A stretch of DNA of 31,406 nucleotides from an uncultured Lachnospiraceae bacterium (GTDB lineage: Bacteria; Bacillota; Clostridia; Lachnospirales; Lachnospiraceae), in contig URUU01000022.1 in assembly GCA_900551235.1 (NCBI GenBank), positions 1-31,406 of the forward strand, read 5' to 3'. Each line of letters begins with the position of its first letter. Position 1 is the first letter of the stretch. Below, one piece after another: positions 16,078 to 24,976 of this stretch. Both the position numbers and the translations under genes were made by a program. The notes below the pieces were generated by a model, which saw only the letters and a program-made list of their open reading frames with translations, had not been told where the DNA came from and made no database searches.

Positions 16078-16890
16078 ATGGGATATTTTAATCAATACGT
16101 AAGAGCAGAAAGTCTGGAGGAAGCCTATGAACTTTACCAGAAAAAAAATAATTTTGTTCTCGGCGGAATGCTCTGGCTGAAGATGCGGAAGCGGCCGTTT
16201 GGAACGGCGATCGATCTGTCGGATCTTGGACTGGATCAGATTGAGGAAGATGAGAAGGAATTTCGCATCGGTGCTTATGTTTCACTTCGGGAACTGGAGA
16301 CAAATGAGGCATTAAATGCTTACACGAAAGGTGCTTTTACCGAGTCGGTGAAACATATCGTCGGCGTGCAGTTCCGAAATGTGGCCACAGTAGGAGGCAG
16401 CCTCTGGGGACGCTACGGATTTTCGGATGTAATGACGATCTTCCGTGCTATGGGAGCAAAGGTACAGCTGCATCACGCAGGCATCCTGGATCTGGATGAG
16501 TTTGTAAAGTTGCCGCGAAAGACAAGAGATATTCTGGTTTCGGTGATCGTGCCGAAAAAGGTAAAGGCAGTGGTGTATTTAAGTCAGAGAAACCAGTCCA
16601 CAGATTTTCCAGTGTTGACCTGTGCGATGGCAAAACGGGAAGAAGGCTATGTCGCAGCAGTCGGGGCAACGCCGCATCTTGCGGAAACCGTCTGGGATAA
16701 GGATGGTATCTTAACCGAGGTAAACGAAGAAAATATCGAAAAATTTGCCATGCAGGCTGCAGAGCAGATCCGTTTCGGCAGTAATATGAGAGCCGGAGCT
16801 GCATATCGGAAAATCGTCTGTCAGGTGCTTGTAAAACGTGCACTGCATGCGATCGAGACAGAAAATGCCGGAGAGGAGGAAAAATGCTGA
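16078..16890 (+). CDS. Molybdenum hydroxylase FAD-binding subunit
   Basis: 270 aa, xanthine dehydrogenase/CO dehydrogenase medium-subunit family. Seen: 'FVLGGMLWLKMRKRPF' (residues 26-41, at the place of the usual AGGTDL FAD loop, with atypical residues), 'IGAYVSLRELE', and 'QFRNVATVGGSLWGRYGFSD' (second FAD loop). It passes electrons from the molybdenum site through the 2Fe-2S subunit to FAD. GAAAGGA lies before the ATG. Its last codons overlap the 2Fe-2S subunit start by 7 nt. Confidence 0.9.
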   Translation: MGYFNQYVRAESLEEAYELYQKKNNFVLGGMLWLKMRKRPFGTAIDLSDLGLDQIEEDEKEFRIGAYVSLRELETNEALNAYTKGAFTESVKHIVGVQFRNVATVGGSLWGRYGFSDVMTIFRAMGAKVQLHHAGILDLDEFVKLPRKTRDILVSVIVPKKVKAVVYLSQRNQSTDFPVLTCAMAKREEGYVAAVGATPHLAETVWDKDGILTEVNEENIEKFAMQAAEQIRFGSNMRAGAAYRKIVCQVLVKRALHAIETENAGEEEKC

Positions 16891-17411
16891 TGGAAGTGGC
16901 CATTACATTAAATGGAAAAAAGATCACAGATTCGGTGGATGCGGATATGCTGCTCCTTGATTTTTGCAGAAAACATAAATGTTTTTCCGTTAAAAGAGGA
17001 TGTGAGACCGGAAACTGTGGGCTTTGCACCGTTTTACTGGATGGAAAACCGGTTCTTTCCTGCAGTGTGCCGGTCGGACGTGCATCAGGAAAAAAAGTAG
17101 ATACCTTAGAAGGTCTCCAGGAAGAAGCAAAGAAATTTACCGATTTTTTTGCAGCTCAGGGTGCCGACCAGTGTGGATTCTGCAATCCGGGTTATATTGT
17201 TAATATCGTGGCACTGCTCCGGGAAAATCCAGATCCGACAGACGAAGAGATCCTTGAATATTTATCAGGCAATCTCTGCCGCTGTACCGGATATCAGAGT
17301 CAGATCCGTTCACTCCGCAACTATCTGAACAGCAAAAAGGAAGCAGCACCGCTTGATCTGGAGGCAGAAGTTTACGGTGCGGATATCGGAAGGGAGTGGA
17401 AGCATGAGTGA
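16884..17411 (+). CDS. Molybdenum hydroxylase 2Fe-2S subunit
   Basis: 175 aa. The plant-type ferredoxin cluster is C40/C45/C48/C60 ('GCETGNCGLCTVLLDGKPV', 'LSC'), and the proximal cluster is C97/C100/C132/C134 ('DQCGFCNPGYI', 'GNLCRCTGYQ'). All eight ligands are present. It bridges electrons between the molybdopterin and FAD subunits. The start is ATG 16884; ATG 16890 is an alternative that removes two residues. It overlaps both neighbours (7 and 8 nt), so the three subunits are probably translated in a coupled way and in fixed ratio. Confidence 0.95.
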   Translation: MLMEVAITLNGKKITDSVDADMLLLDFCRKHKCFSVKRGCETGNCGLCTVLLDGKPVLSCSVPVGRASGKKVDTLEGLQEEAKKFTDFFAAQGADQCGFCNPGYIVNIVALLRENPDPTDEEILEYLSGNLCRCTGYQSQIRSLRNYLNSKKEAAPLDLEAEVYGADIGREWKHE

Positions 17412-19746
17412 ATTTAAGCGAGATCGAAAAGATTACCATATGGTCGGCAAATGTCTTCCGAAAAAGGATTCAGATCAGCTTCTGCTCGGAAAACCGGTCT
17501 TTATGGATGACATTGTGCCGCAGGACTGCCTGGTCGTAAAACTGCTACGCAGTCCGCATGCCCATGCTCTGGTAGAAGAGGTCAAAACAGTGGCAGCCGC
17601 CAAGGTTCCGGGCATCGAAGCCATTTACACCTGGAAAGATGTGCCGAAAGAACGTTTCTGTATTGCCGGACAGACTTATCCGGAGCCATCGCCGTATGAC
17701 CGTCTGATCCTCGATCAGAGAGTACGCTGTGTCGGTGATCCGGTGGCGATCGTGGTCGGTGAGACGGAAAAAGCAGTCGATAAAGCACTGCGTCTGATCA
17801 AGGTAAAATATCAGATTCTGGAGCCAGTGCTTGATTTCCGGAAAGCCCTTGATAATGAGGTTCTGGTACATCCGGAAAACAACTGGAAATCCTATGGGAA
17901 TACCGGTGATGTGAAACGTAACCTTCTGCATCACGAAGAAGATGCCCATGGCGACGTAGAGCAGGTCTTAAGCGAGTGTGATGAAGTGATAGAACACAAC
18001 TGGCGGATCAAGGCAGCACAGCAGGGGTATATGGAAACTGTCCGTGCATACTGTGAGATCGACCGCTATGGACGTCTCCATTGCATCAGTTCCACACAGA
18101 TCGTCTTTCACGTAAGACGTATCCTTGCCAATGCACTTGGAATTCCGAAGTCGATGGTGCGTGCGGAAAAACCGCGTATCGGCGGCGGATTCGGGGCAAA
18201 ACAGACAGCAGTCTGCGAAGTTTATCCGGCATTTGTAACCTGGATGACGAAGAAACCCTGTAAACTGATCTACAGCCGAAAAGAATGTCAGACGATCGCT
18301 TCTCCGAGACATGAGATGGAAGTGACTGTCCGCTTAGGTGCGATGAAGGACGGACATATCCGGGCTATCGACCTTTACACCTTATCCAATACCGGTGCCT
18401 ACGGAGAACACGGAACTACGACTGTAGGACTTTCCGGACATAAAGCACTTCCGCTTTATACCGGAGGCTGTGAGGCAACCAGATTTTCCTGCGACGTAGT
18501 CTATACGAATGTTCAGGCAGCCGGAGCCTACCGCGGCTACGGTGCGACACAGGGTATTTTCGCACTGGAATCCGCAGTCAATGAGCTGGCGGAGAAACTG
18601 CACATGGATCCGGTGGAGATCCGTATGAAAAATATCGTCCGTGAAGGTATGTTCATGCCGGCTTACTTCGGTGAGACGGCAAATGCCTGTGCACTGGACC
18701 GCTGTATCGAACACTGTGCCGACAACTTCCACTGGAAAGAAAAATATCCGGTGCGTGACATGGGCAATGGAAAAGTGCGTGCAGCAGGCATGGCACTGGC
18801 AATGCAGGGATCCTGTATTTCCAATGTCGATGTCGGTTCCTGTACCTTAAAACTCGGTGACGGTGGAACTTATAACATGATGATCGGAGCGGCTGATATG
18901 GGAACGGGATGCGATACGATCCTTGCGCAGATGGCAGCAGAAGTGCTGGACTGTGATGCAGACCAGATTTCCGTTTTCGGGGCAGATACGGATGCATCCC
19001 CATATGACTCCGGGTCTTATGCATCCTCCACCACTTATGTGACAGGAATGGCAACGCAGAATGCAGCACTGCAGCTGCGGGAAAACATCAAAAAGATTGG
19101 AGCCGGCATGCTTAAGTGTGAGCTGGAAGAAGTCGATTTTGACGGTGAGAAAGTCTATCTGATCGACGGCAGGAAATCAGTAAGCCTTGCAGATATCGCT
19201 ACAAAATCCCAGGTCAATAACCTGATCCCGGTGGATGTGACAGCCACCTATTCTTCCCCGGTATCCCCGCCACCTTACATGGTCGGAATGGTAGAGATCG
19301 AGCTGGATAAAGAGACGGGAAGCATCGAGATCCTTGATTATCAGGCTGTGATCGACTGCGGTATCCCGGTCAATCCAAACCTTGCAAGAGTACAGGCGGA
19401 AGGCGGTATCGGCCAGGGAATCGGCATGGCACTCTATGAAAATGTGACTTACAACGCACAGGGAAAAATCGCAGAGAACAGCTTTATGCAGTACAAGATC
19501 CCGACCCGTCTGGATATGGGCAGGATCAACGTAGAATTTGAAACCAGCTACGAGCCAAGCGGCCCGTTTGGTGTCAAATCCATCGGTGAGATCGTGATCA
19601 ACACCCCGGCACCGGCACTCGCCCATGCGATTTACCGTGCGACCGGCGTATGGCATCGAACCGTACCGTTCACTCCGGAGAAGATTCTGATGAGCATGCT
19701 CGATCCACAGTGGAAAGAAATCGACCGTCGCGTCAAAGAATCATGA
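17404..19746 (+). CDS. Selenium-dependent molybdenum hydroxylase, molybdopterin-binding subunit (xanthine dehydrogenase family)
   Basis: 780 aa. The hammerhead domain occupies about residues 25-135 ('LLLGKPVFMDDI', 'SPHAHA', 'VGDPVAIVVGE'). Molybdopterin domains follow: 'QQGYMETVRAY', 'PRIGGGFGAKQTAV' (260-267), 'SPRHEMEVTVRLG', 'GAYRGYGATQGIFALE' (375 on), and near the C-terminus 'FGVKSIGEIVINTPAPALAH' with the base-catalyst Glu at about 729. No in-frame TGA exists, so selenium would be a dissociable ligand of Mo and not selenocysteine. The substrate is not proven; a purine is suggested by the NCS2 permease at the operon head. It overlaps the genes on both sides (8 nt upstream, ATGA downstream). 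Confidence 0.92.
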   Translation: MSEFKRDRKDYHMVGKCLPKKDSDQLLLGKPVFMDDIVPQDCLVVKLLRSPHAHALVEEVKTVAAAKVPGIEAIYTWKDVPKERFCIAGQTYPEPSPYDRLILDQRVRCVGDPVAIVVGETEKAVDKALRLIKVKYQILEPVLDFRKALDNEVLVHPENNWKSYGNTGDVKRNLLHHEEDAHGDVEQVLSECDEVIEHNWRIKAAQQGYMETVRAYCEIDRYGRLHCISSTQIVFHVRRILANALGIPKSMVRAEKPRIGGGFGAKQTAVCEVYPAFVTWMTKKPCKLIYSRKECQTIASPRHEMEVTVRLGAMKDGHIRAIDLYTLSNTGAYGEHGTTTVGLSGHKALPLYTGGCEATRFSCDVVYTNVQAAGAYRGYGATQGIFALESAVNELAEKLHMDPVEIRMKNIVREGMFMPAYFGETANACALDRCIEHCADNFHWKEKYPVRDMGNGKVRAAGMALAMQGSCISNVDVGSCTLKLGDGGTYNMMIGAADMGTGCDTILAQMAAEVLDCDADQISVFGADTDASPYDSGSYASSTTYVTGMATQNAALQLRENIKKIGAGMLKCELEEVDFDGEKVYLIDGRKSVSLADIATKSQVNNLIPVDVTATYSSPVSPPPYMVGMVEIELDKETGSIEILDYQAVIDCGIPVNPNLARVQAEGGIGQGIGMALYENVTYNAQGKIAENSFMQYKIPTRLDMGRINVEFETSYEPSGPFGVKSIGEIVINTPAPALAHAIYRATGVWHRTVPFTPEKILMSMLDPQWKEIDRRVKES

Positions 19747-20462
19747 TACATATCATTTATATGGCGGCTGGAAACAGCCGCCGTTTTGGAAATGCAAACA
19801 AACTGCTCCAGAACTGGAAGGGAAAACCACTGTATCTTCATACATTTGAAAAATTGCTTCGGATCAGAGAAAAAGAGCCGGAAAAGATTTCCGTAACGGT
19901 TGTCACGCAGTATCCGGAAATTTATCAGGAAGTGAAGGAGTATTCCGGTGTACATGCCGTATTTTGCGAAGAGAGCAGACTTGGCGTGTCCTATACCATA
20001 AAGGCAGGGATCCGTGCAGTACAGGAAGCGTATACTCCTGAGAGAAAAGAATGTTGTTTTGCAGAAGAAGAGATTTCTTCCGAAACAGAAACAGAGAAAA
20101 AGAAATCGTGGGATTATCTGATGTTTACAGTTGCCGATCAGCCGAACTTGAGTGAAAAAAGCATCGAAGCGCTGATTCGGGCAGCAGTTATGCAGGACAG
20201 GTCTGCAAAGCAGTCATCGTTTTCGCTGCGCTGCGGTGAGCAGGTTGGAAATCCCTGTATGTTCCGTGCAGATCTGATCCCGGAGCTGATGCAGCTGGAA
20301 GGAGATAAGGGCGGAAGAGCCATTCTGAAAAAACACGCATGCTGTTATGTGAAGATTGAAAACCAAGAAGAATTTTCTGATATTGATACAAAAGAGCAGA
20401 TGAAGAAAATGTCAGGCAGAGAAAAAACATCTGCCAAAGGAAAGAAAGGAGAAAACGCATGA
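19743..20462 (+). CDS. mocA: MocA-like molybdenum cofactor cytidylyltransferase / NTP transferase
   Basis: 239 aa. The nucleotidyltransferase signature 'IYMAAGNSRRFGNANKLLQ' at the N-terminus, 'MFTVADQPNLS' (metal-binding Asp) and 'VGNPCMFRADLIPELMQLEGD' then 'KGGRAILKK' place it in the MobA/MocA group. MocA attaches CMP to molybdopterin for the xanthine dehydrogenase family. An acidic/charged insert (residues about 98-120, 'ERKECCFAEEEISSETETEK') and a Lys-rich tail are unusual. It starts within the hydroxylase stop (ATGA 19743-19746). A GTP form (MobA) is less likely given the partner enzyme. Confidence 0.85.
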   Translation: MIHIIYMAAGNSRRFGNANKLLQNWKGKPLYLHTFEKLLRIREKEPEKISVTVVTQYPEIYQEVKEYSGVHAVFCEESRLGVSYTIKAGIRAVQEAYTPERKECCFAEEEISSETETEKKKSWDYLMFTVADQPNLSEKSIEALIRAAVMQDRSAKQSSFSLRCGEQVGNPCMFRADLIPELMQLEGDKGGRAILKKHACCYVKIENQEEFSDIDTKEQMKKMSGREKTSAKGKKGENA

Positions 20463-22582
20463 AAAAAACAGCAGAAAAAGGAAAAAAGATCGTGCTTGGT
20501 GTGCTACTTGTTCTGGCGTGTATTCTGATGCCGCAGAAAATGACGAATGCGGCGGGAAATACGGTGCCGACGGCAGTCGATAACCTTACGGTATCTTTAA
20601 GAAACAAGGTAAATATGGCCGTAACAGACAACGGATATATGCGGGTAGCCTATGACGGCAGTAAAGTCCGGGTGGAATATTATGATACGCAGTTTAACCT
20701 TCAGCGAAAAGGTTCACTGGATCTGGAATTGCCGATCTGGGGCGGCTTTTATGCAGGGCAGGATGCTTATTATCTTGCAGAAGCACAGAGCAACACCGAG
20801 CAGAGTGACACCAAAGAAGTGATCCGTGTCATCAAATATGACAAAAACTGGAAACGTCTCGGAGCAGCATCCATCACCGGCGATCCGGAGCTGTTCGGCG
20901 GCGAAGTACGTTATCCATTCGACTGTGGATGCGTGGAGATGGCAGAATCCGGAAACAGCCTTTATCTTGTGACAGGACATGAAGGTTATGTCGATGACGG
21001 GGTTGGCCAGGGACATCAGGGCTATCTGATGGTTCAGATCGATAAGACAACGATGAAAGGATCCATTGTGGACTGCAACCTGGGACATTCTTTTGCACAG
21101 TACATCAAGTCTGATTATACACAGCTTTATGTCCTGGAACAGAGTGAGGGAGGAAGATGTACGAAACTTTCAAAATACGATGCCGCTTCTATGGAAAAAC
21201 AGGGCATATCTGTGCTGGGTTATGGCGGCTTTCGCACCGATGCCTGGGCAGTCGCCTGCTATGCAAGCGTGGATGATCTGGCAGTATCTTCCTCAAACGT
21301 TCTCAGTGTCGGAACATCCATTGATCAGAGTCAGTACGACAATGTGACAAGTGATATGCCGCACAACCTGTATCTGACGATCACGCCGAAAAACAATTTT
21401 ACGGAAGATGCGACAACGGTCAAATGGCTCACAGATTTTACCGGAGACGGTGCAAGTTTTCTCGGTGTAAAACTTACGAAGATCAATGACAGCCGTTTTA
21501 TGCTTTCCTGGGAAGAAACAGGAAAGACGCAGAAAATCACAGATAACGATCCGCTTTCTGTTTCCATACTGCACTATGTATTTCTGGATGGAAACGGCGA
21601 GATCGTCAGCCAGCAGTTCACGGCTCCGGCCCCGATTTCCGACTGTCATCCGATCGTAAATGGCTCAAAAATTGTCTACAGTGCTTCCAGTTCGAACACC
21701 GTTGCCTTTTATTCCATTGATGCAAACAGCGGAGCTTTTCAGAAAAAGGTGTACCGCATAGCCGGTGAGAATGCTATGTGGAGCCTTGCAAATGGAGTGC
21801 TGACGATCTCCGGAATCGGTGCAATCGATATCGATAAGGAAGCACATTACCGCTATCCGGTGTCCTCGACAGCACGTTCCTACAGCTACAGTTCTGCAGA
21901 TAATTCCTGGAAAGATATCCGCGAGTGCGTCACAAAGATCGTGATCGAAAAAGGAATCACCAGTATCCCGGAGGAAGCGTTCTATTATTTCAGCAACCTG
22001 AAAGAAGCAGAGATCAAAGAAGGGCTGAAGTCGATCGGGAAAAAGGCCTTTTATGCATGCGAAAATCTGAGGAAGATCACGATACCGGCGAGTGTGACCG
22101 AAATCGGAGAAGAATGTCTGGCAACCGGTTATTACTGGGTTGGCAGCAAAGAGCCGGTTGTAGACGCGAAAATTTATGCGCCGAAAGGTTCTTATGCGAT
22201 CAAATATGCAAAGCAAAATAACATTGCCTATACAGAGACAAAAGCTGCAGCTTCCGGAAACAACAGCGGAAATACTTCAGCGAATATCACCAGGAAAAAA
22301 GTGAGGGTCACGGCTCTGACCTCATCGAAAGCCGGAACCATCAAATTAAAATGGAAGAAACTCTCCGGTGCAGACGGTTATGAGATCCAGTATGCACGCA
22401 ATGCGAAATTTACCAAAAACAAAAAGAAAGTTACCGTAAAAAAAGCGGCAGCGACATCAAAGACCATCAAAAAGCTGAAAAAGAAGAGCAGATATTACGT
22501 GCGCATCCGTGCTTACAAAAAAGCAAACAGAAAGACCGCTTACAGCAAGTGGAGTGCAAAGAAGAGCGTGAAATGTAAGTAA
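20459..22582 (+). CDS. Secreted BspA-like leucine-rich-repeat protein with C-terminal fibronectin III domain
   Basis: 707 aa. A signal peptide is present (KKTAEKGKK, hydrophobic core, cleavage near 'MTNAAG'). Residues about 40-440 form a large region not recognised, possibly beta-rich. Around 480-600 are BspA-type LRR_5 repeats ('ITSIPEEAFYYFSNLKEAEI', 'LKSIGKKAFYACENLRKITI', 'ASVTEIGEECLATG'). A fibronectin III domain closes the protein ('GTIKLKWKKLSGADGYEIQY', 'YYVRIRAYKK'). No LPxTG or transmembrane anchor is seen, so it is probably secreted or loosely bound to the wall by its basic tail. Its ATG overlaps the mocA stop as ATGA, which places it in the hydroxylase operon. Function unknown. 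Confidence 0.82.
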   Translation: MKKTAEKGKKIVLGVLLVLACILMPQKMTNAAGNTVPTAVDNLTVSLRNKVNMAVTDNGYMRVAYDGSKVRVEYYDTQFNLQRKGSLDLELPIWGGFYAGQDAYYLAEAQSNTEQSDTKEVIRVIKYDKNWKRLGAASITGDPELFGGEVRYPFDCGCVEMAESGNSLYLVTGHEGYVDDGVGQGHQGYLMVQIDKTTMKGSIVDCNLGHSFAQYIKSDYTQLYVLEQSEGGRCTKLSKYDAASMEKQGISVLGYGGFRTDAWAVACYASVDDLAVSSSNVLSVGTSIDQSQYDNVTSDMPHNLYLTITPKNNFTEDATTVKWLTDFTGDGASFLGVKLTKINDSRFMLSWEETGKTQKITDNDPLSVSILHYVFLDGNGEIVSQQFTAPAPISDCHPIVNGSKIVYSASSSNTVAFYSIDANSGAFQKKVYRIAGENAMWSLANGVLTISGIGAIDIDKEAHYRYPVSSTARSYSYSSADNSWKDIRECVTKIVIEKGITSIPEEAFYYFSNLKEAEIKEGLKSIGKKAFYACENLRKITIPASVTEIGEECLATGYYWVGSKEPVVDAKIYAPKGSYAIKYAKQNNIAYTETKAAASGNNSGNTSANITRKKVRVTALTSSKAGTIKLKWKKLSGADGYEIQYARNAKFTKNKKKVTVKKAAATSKTIKKLKKKSRYYVRIRAYKKANRKTAYSKWSAKKSVKCK

Positions 22583-22633
22583 AAGCAAAAAAGAAAACGT
22601 GCAGTGCAGGCTGCCGTAACGAAGATACAAAAC

Positions 22634-22682
22634 AAAAAGCAGAGACACCGTGACGGAAAACACGTCCTGTGCTCTGCTTTTT
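22634..22682. terminator. Intrinsic terminator closing the operon, probably bidirectional
   Basis: Perfect 11-bp arms, aaaaagcagag (22634-22644) and ctctgcttttt (22672-22682), with further pairing inside. T-rich tails exist on both strands, so it can stop the plus-strand operon and the converging minus-strand ddh transcript. Confidence 0.9.
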
Positions 22683-22724
22683 ACGTTGTGTAAATTCAGT
22701 TTCAGGCTTTTGAACCAGGTCTCA

Positions 22725-23711
22725 TTACAGCATGGAAGCTCTCAGTTCTTCCGGTGTTTTCTGAGACAGCATAGCCGGTGCGATATCGAATACGCTTCTT
22801 GCTCCGGATTCGCCATTCTTGGACAGACGATATGCAGCACGTGCATAAGCAACCAGAACACTTCCGGTAAATTCCGGATTCGAATCCAGCTTCAGAGAAT
22901 ATTCAATCACATGCTTGTTGCCCTCACATCCGGTTTCACCGGTGCGGATCACAAAACCGCCGTGCGGCATCTTGCTGTGATGAGCCTTTAATTCTTCTTC
23001 TGAAATGAAGTTTACGGTTGTATCGTATTCATCGAAATAGTTCGGCATTGTCTTGATCGCTTTTTCGATGGCAGCTTTATCTGCACCTTCTTCCGCAACG
23101 ACATAACATTCTCTTAAATGTTTCTCTCTGGTAGTCAGTGTCGGTTCGCTTCCGCTTCTTACCTGTTCCATGGCAGATTCGATCGGAACGGTGTACTGGA
23201 TCGCATTTTTAACGCCTTCGATACGGCGGATCGCGTCAGAATGTCCCTGGCTTACGCCCTTGCCCCAGAATGTATAAGTGCTTCCCTGAACCAGGATGGA
23301 TTCTGCATACAGACGGTTCAAAGAGAACATACCCGGATCCCAGCCGACAGAGATAATGCCGATGTTTCCGCCTTCCTTTGCAGCCTTATCTACGCTTGCA
23401 AAATATTCCGGGATTCTTGCGTGTGTATCGAAACTGTCGATCGTGTTGAAAGAAGCAGCAACTTTTGATCCGATGACCGGCAGATCGGTAGCAGAACCGC
23501 CGCAGAGGATCATAACATCGATCTCATTTTTCATAGGTTCCATATCATCGAAATGCTTTACAACAGCACCTTCAGTCTGAATAGAAACACCGGCAGGATC
23601 TCTTCTTGTGAAAACTGCTTTCAGTTCCATATCATCATTGCGTTTGATGGACTGCTCAACGCCGCGTCCAATGTTGCCATAGCCAACAATACCAATTCGG
23701 ATTTTTTCCAT
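22725..23711 (-). CDS. ddh: Meso-diaminopimelate D-dehydrogenase
   Basis: 328 aa, the family length. 'IRIGIVGYGNIGRGVEQSIK' is the NADP Rossmann loop; 'SVGWDPGMFSLNRLYAESIL' and 'FWGKGVSQGHSDAIRRIEGV' are the substrate-site blocks of Ddh. It catalyses reductive amination of tetrahydrodipicolinate to meso-DAP, a one-step route for lysine and peptidoglycan synthesis in the cytosol. AGGAGA lies about 9 nt before the ATG. It is a single-gene unit between its own promoter and the shared terminator. No lysine riboswitch fits in the roughly 70-nt leader. Confidence 0.95.
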   Translation of the reverse strand: MEKIRIGIVGYGNIGRGVEQSIKRNDDMELKAVFTRRDPAGVSIQTEGAVVKHFDDMEPMKNEIDVMILCGGSATDLPVIGSKVAASFNTIDSFDTHARIPEYFASVDKAAKEGGNIGIISVGWDPGMFSLNRLYAESILVQGSTYTFWGKGVSQGHSDAIRRIEGVKNAIQYTVPIESAMEQVRSGSEPTLTTREKHLRECYVVAEEGADKAAIEKAIKTMPNYFDEYDTTVNFISEEELKAHHSKMPHGGFVIRTGETGCEGNKHVIEYSLKLDSNPEFTGSVLVAYARAAYRLSKNGESGARSVFDIAPAMLSQKTPEELRASML

Positions 23712-23789
23712 TTTCTTACATCTCCTGTTAAAAATTTTCTGTTATCCATCATAGGATTCCAGCTTTGGGAACCCTGTGAACTGTTCTAA

Positions 23790-23817
23790 ATTATAGCATA
23801 GATTTTTGCTCAGGCAA
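23790..23817 (-). promoter_or_regulatory. Sigma-A promoter of ddh
   Basis: On the minus strand TTGCCT (23817-23812), a 16-nt spacer and a perfect TATAAT (23795-23790) lie about 80 nt before the ddh start. Confidence 0.7.
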
Positions 23818-23863
23818 TCATTTTCTTTTGAGAAAATATGATGTATACTGAAAAGTAGGATAA

Positions 23864-24976
23864 ATTTGCAACGATTTTTGGAGAAAAGACAGAAGAAGTG
23901 GAGGAGAAGCCCTGGCATATCTTTTAAACGAAAAGCTGTCAGCATTGGGGTATAAAGTATTTTATGATATAGAATCACTCTCATCCGGAAAATTTAATGC
24001 AAAACTTCTGGAAGTGATCGATGAGTGTAATGATGTTCTGGTGATTTTACCGCCAAATTCTCTGGAGCGGTGCGTCAATGAAGATGACTGGCTGCGTCTG
24101 GAAGTAGCTTATGCGATCAGACAGGGAAAAAATATTATTCCGATCATGATGAAAGGATTCGAGTGGGGCAAAAATATACCGGAAGATATAAAAGAATTAA
24201 AAAATTATAATGGCGTGATCGTGACCTTTGACTTCTTTGAGGGCGTTTTAGCGAGAATTATAAAATATCTGACAAATTCATCAAAAGAAAAAATGATCAC
24301 GGAGAAAAAGAGCCACATTTTATTCTGGGTGGATTTTGATGATGCGATCATTGAAAAAATCGTGAACAAACTGAAACTGGATGATTATTTTATTGAGATC
24401 ATGAGTGAACCGGTGGAAATTCTTTCGAAAAATTTGCAGGAAATTTATGCGATCATTTTGATCGTCACCGATTGTACCAAGTTTTCTTCCAATATTTATG
24501 CGGCGAAGCGAATCAATGAAACGCTGGTGAGGTATGTGCGAAAAGGAGGAAAACTGATCGGTGCACACGATGTCATCTACAGAAGGACCAAGAATGAGTT
24601 GCTGCAAAACATGTTTGGATGTAAGATCGTTAATTTTGAGCAGACAGAAACGGTACATTACCATAAGACGGAGGAATGCCTGGAAGAAGACAGATTCAGC
24701 AATCTGCCGGAAGATTTTGTGCTTCATGACGCAGAAATATGCTGGGGAAAAGTTGCAGAAGATGTTGATGTGTATTTTGAAACAGAGTCGGGGATCCCAC
24801 TTGTATTTTCCAGAGAATACGGAAATGGTCTGTGTATCTTTTTGAATTCCGGTGATTTTAAAGAAAGACCGCCGCGGTCTATTTTGATAACGAATCGGAA
24901 GCACCGGAGAATTCCATCCCGGCATTTCAAAGAGCGGTACAGCAGGGCTATGGCATTGAACTGGATGTACAGCTGA
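23864..24976 (+). pseudogene. TIR domain plus ThuA-like domain protein, 5' end lost
   Basis: The frame is open from 23864 but has no ATG or GTG start; TTG 23945 lies inside the TIR domain. The TIR domain is clear: 'RRSGGEALAYLLNEKLSALG', 'YKVFYDIESLSSGKFNAKLL', 'LVILPPNSLERC', 'DWLRLEVAYAI', 'NIIPIMMKGFEW'. The canonical opening (xDIFISYRR) is replaced by NDFWRKDRR. Such TIR proteins cleave NAD or bind signals in defence. From about residue 145 a ThuA/glutamine-amidotransferase-like fold follows ('YAIILIVTDC', 'VRKGGKLIGAHDVIYRRTKN', 'EYGNGLCIFLNSGDF'). The last 30 codons read out of frame into glycerophosphodiesterase sequence, so the 3' end is also a deletion junction. A weak -10-like TATACT is at 23844-23849. 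A rare ATT start at 23864 cannot be excluded. Confidence 0.65.

Noticed and set aside
17545..19656. Multiple minus-strand open frames opposite the hydroxylase large subunit
   Set aside because: They are opposite strongly conserved coding sequence and match nothing recognisable.
14050..19746. Selenocysteine codons in selD or the hydroxylase
   Set aside because: No in-frame TGA lies inside either gene; the SelD active-site codon is TGT and the hydroxylase frame is uninterrupted.
22650..22991. Plus-strand frame opposite the ddh 3' end
   Set aside because: It begins in the terminator and runs antisense to conserved Ddh residues.
23712..23789. Lysine riboswitch upstream of ddh
   Set aside because: The leader from the predicted start is only about 70 nt; the lysine aptamer needs more than twice that.
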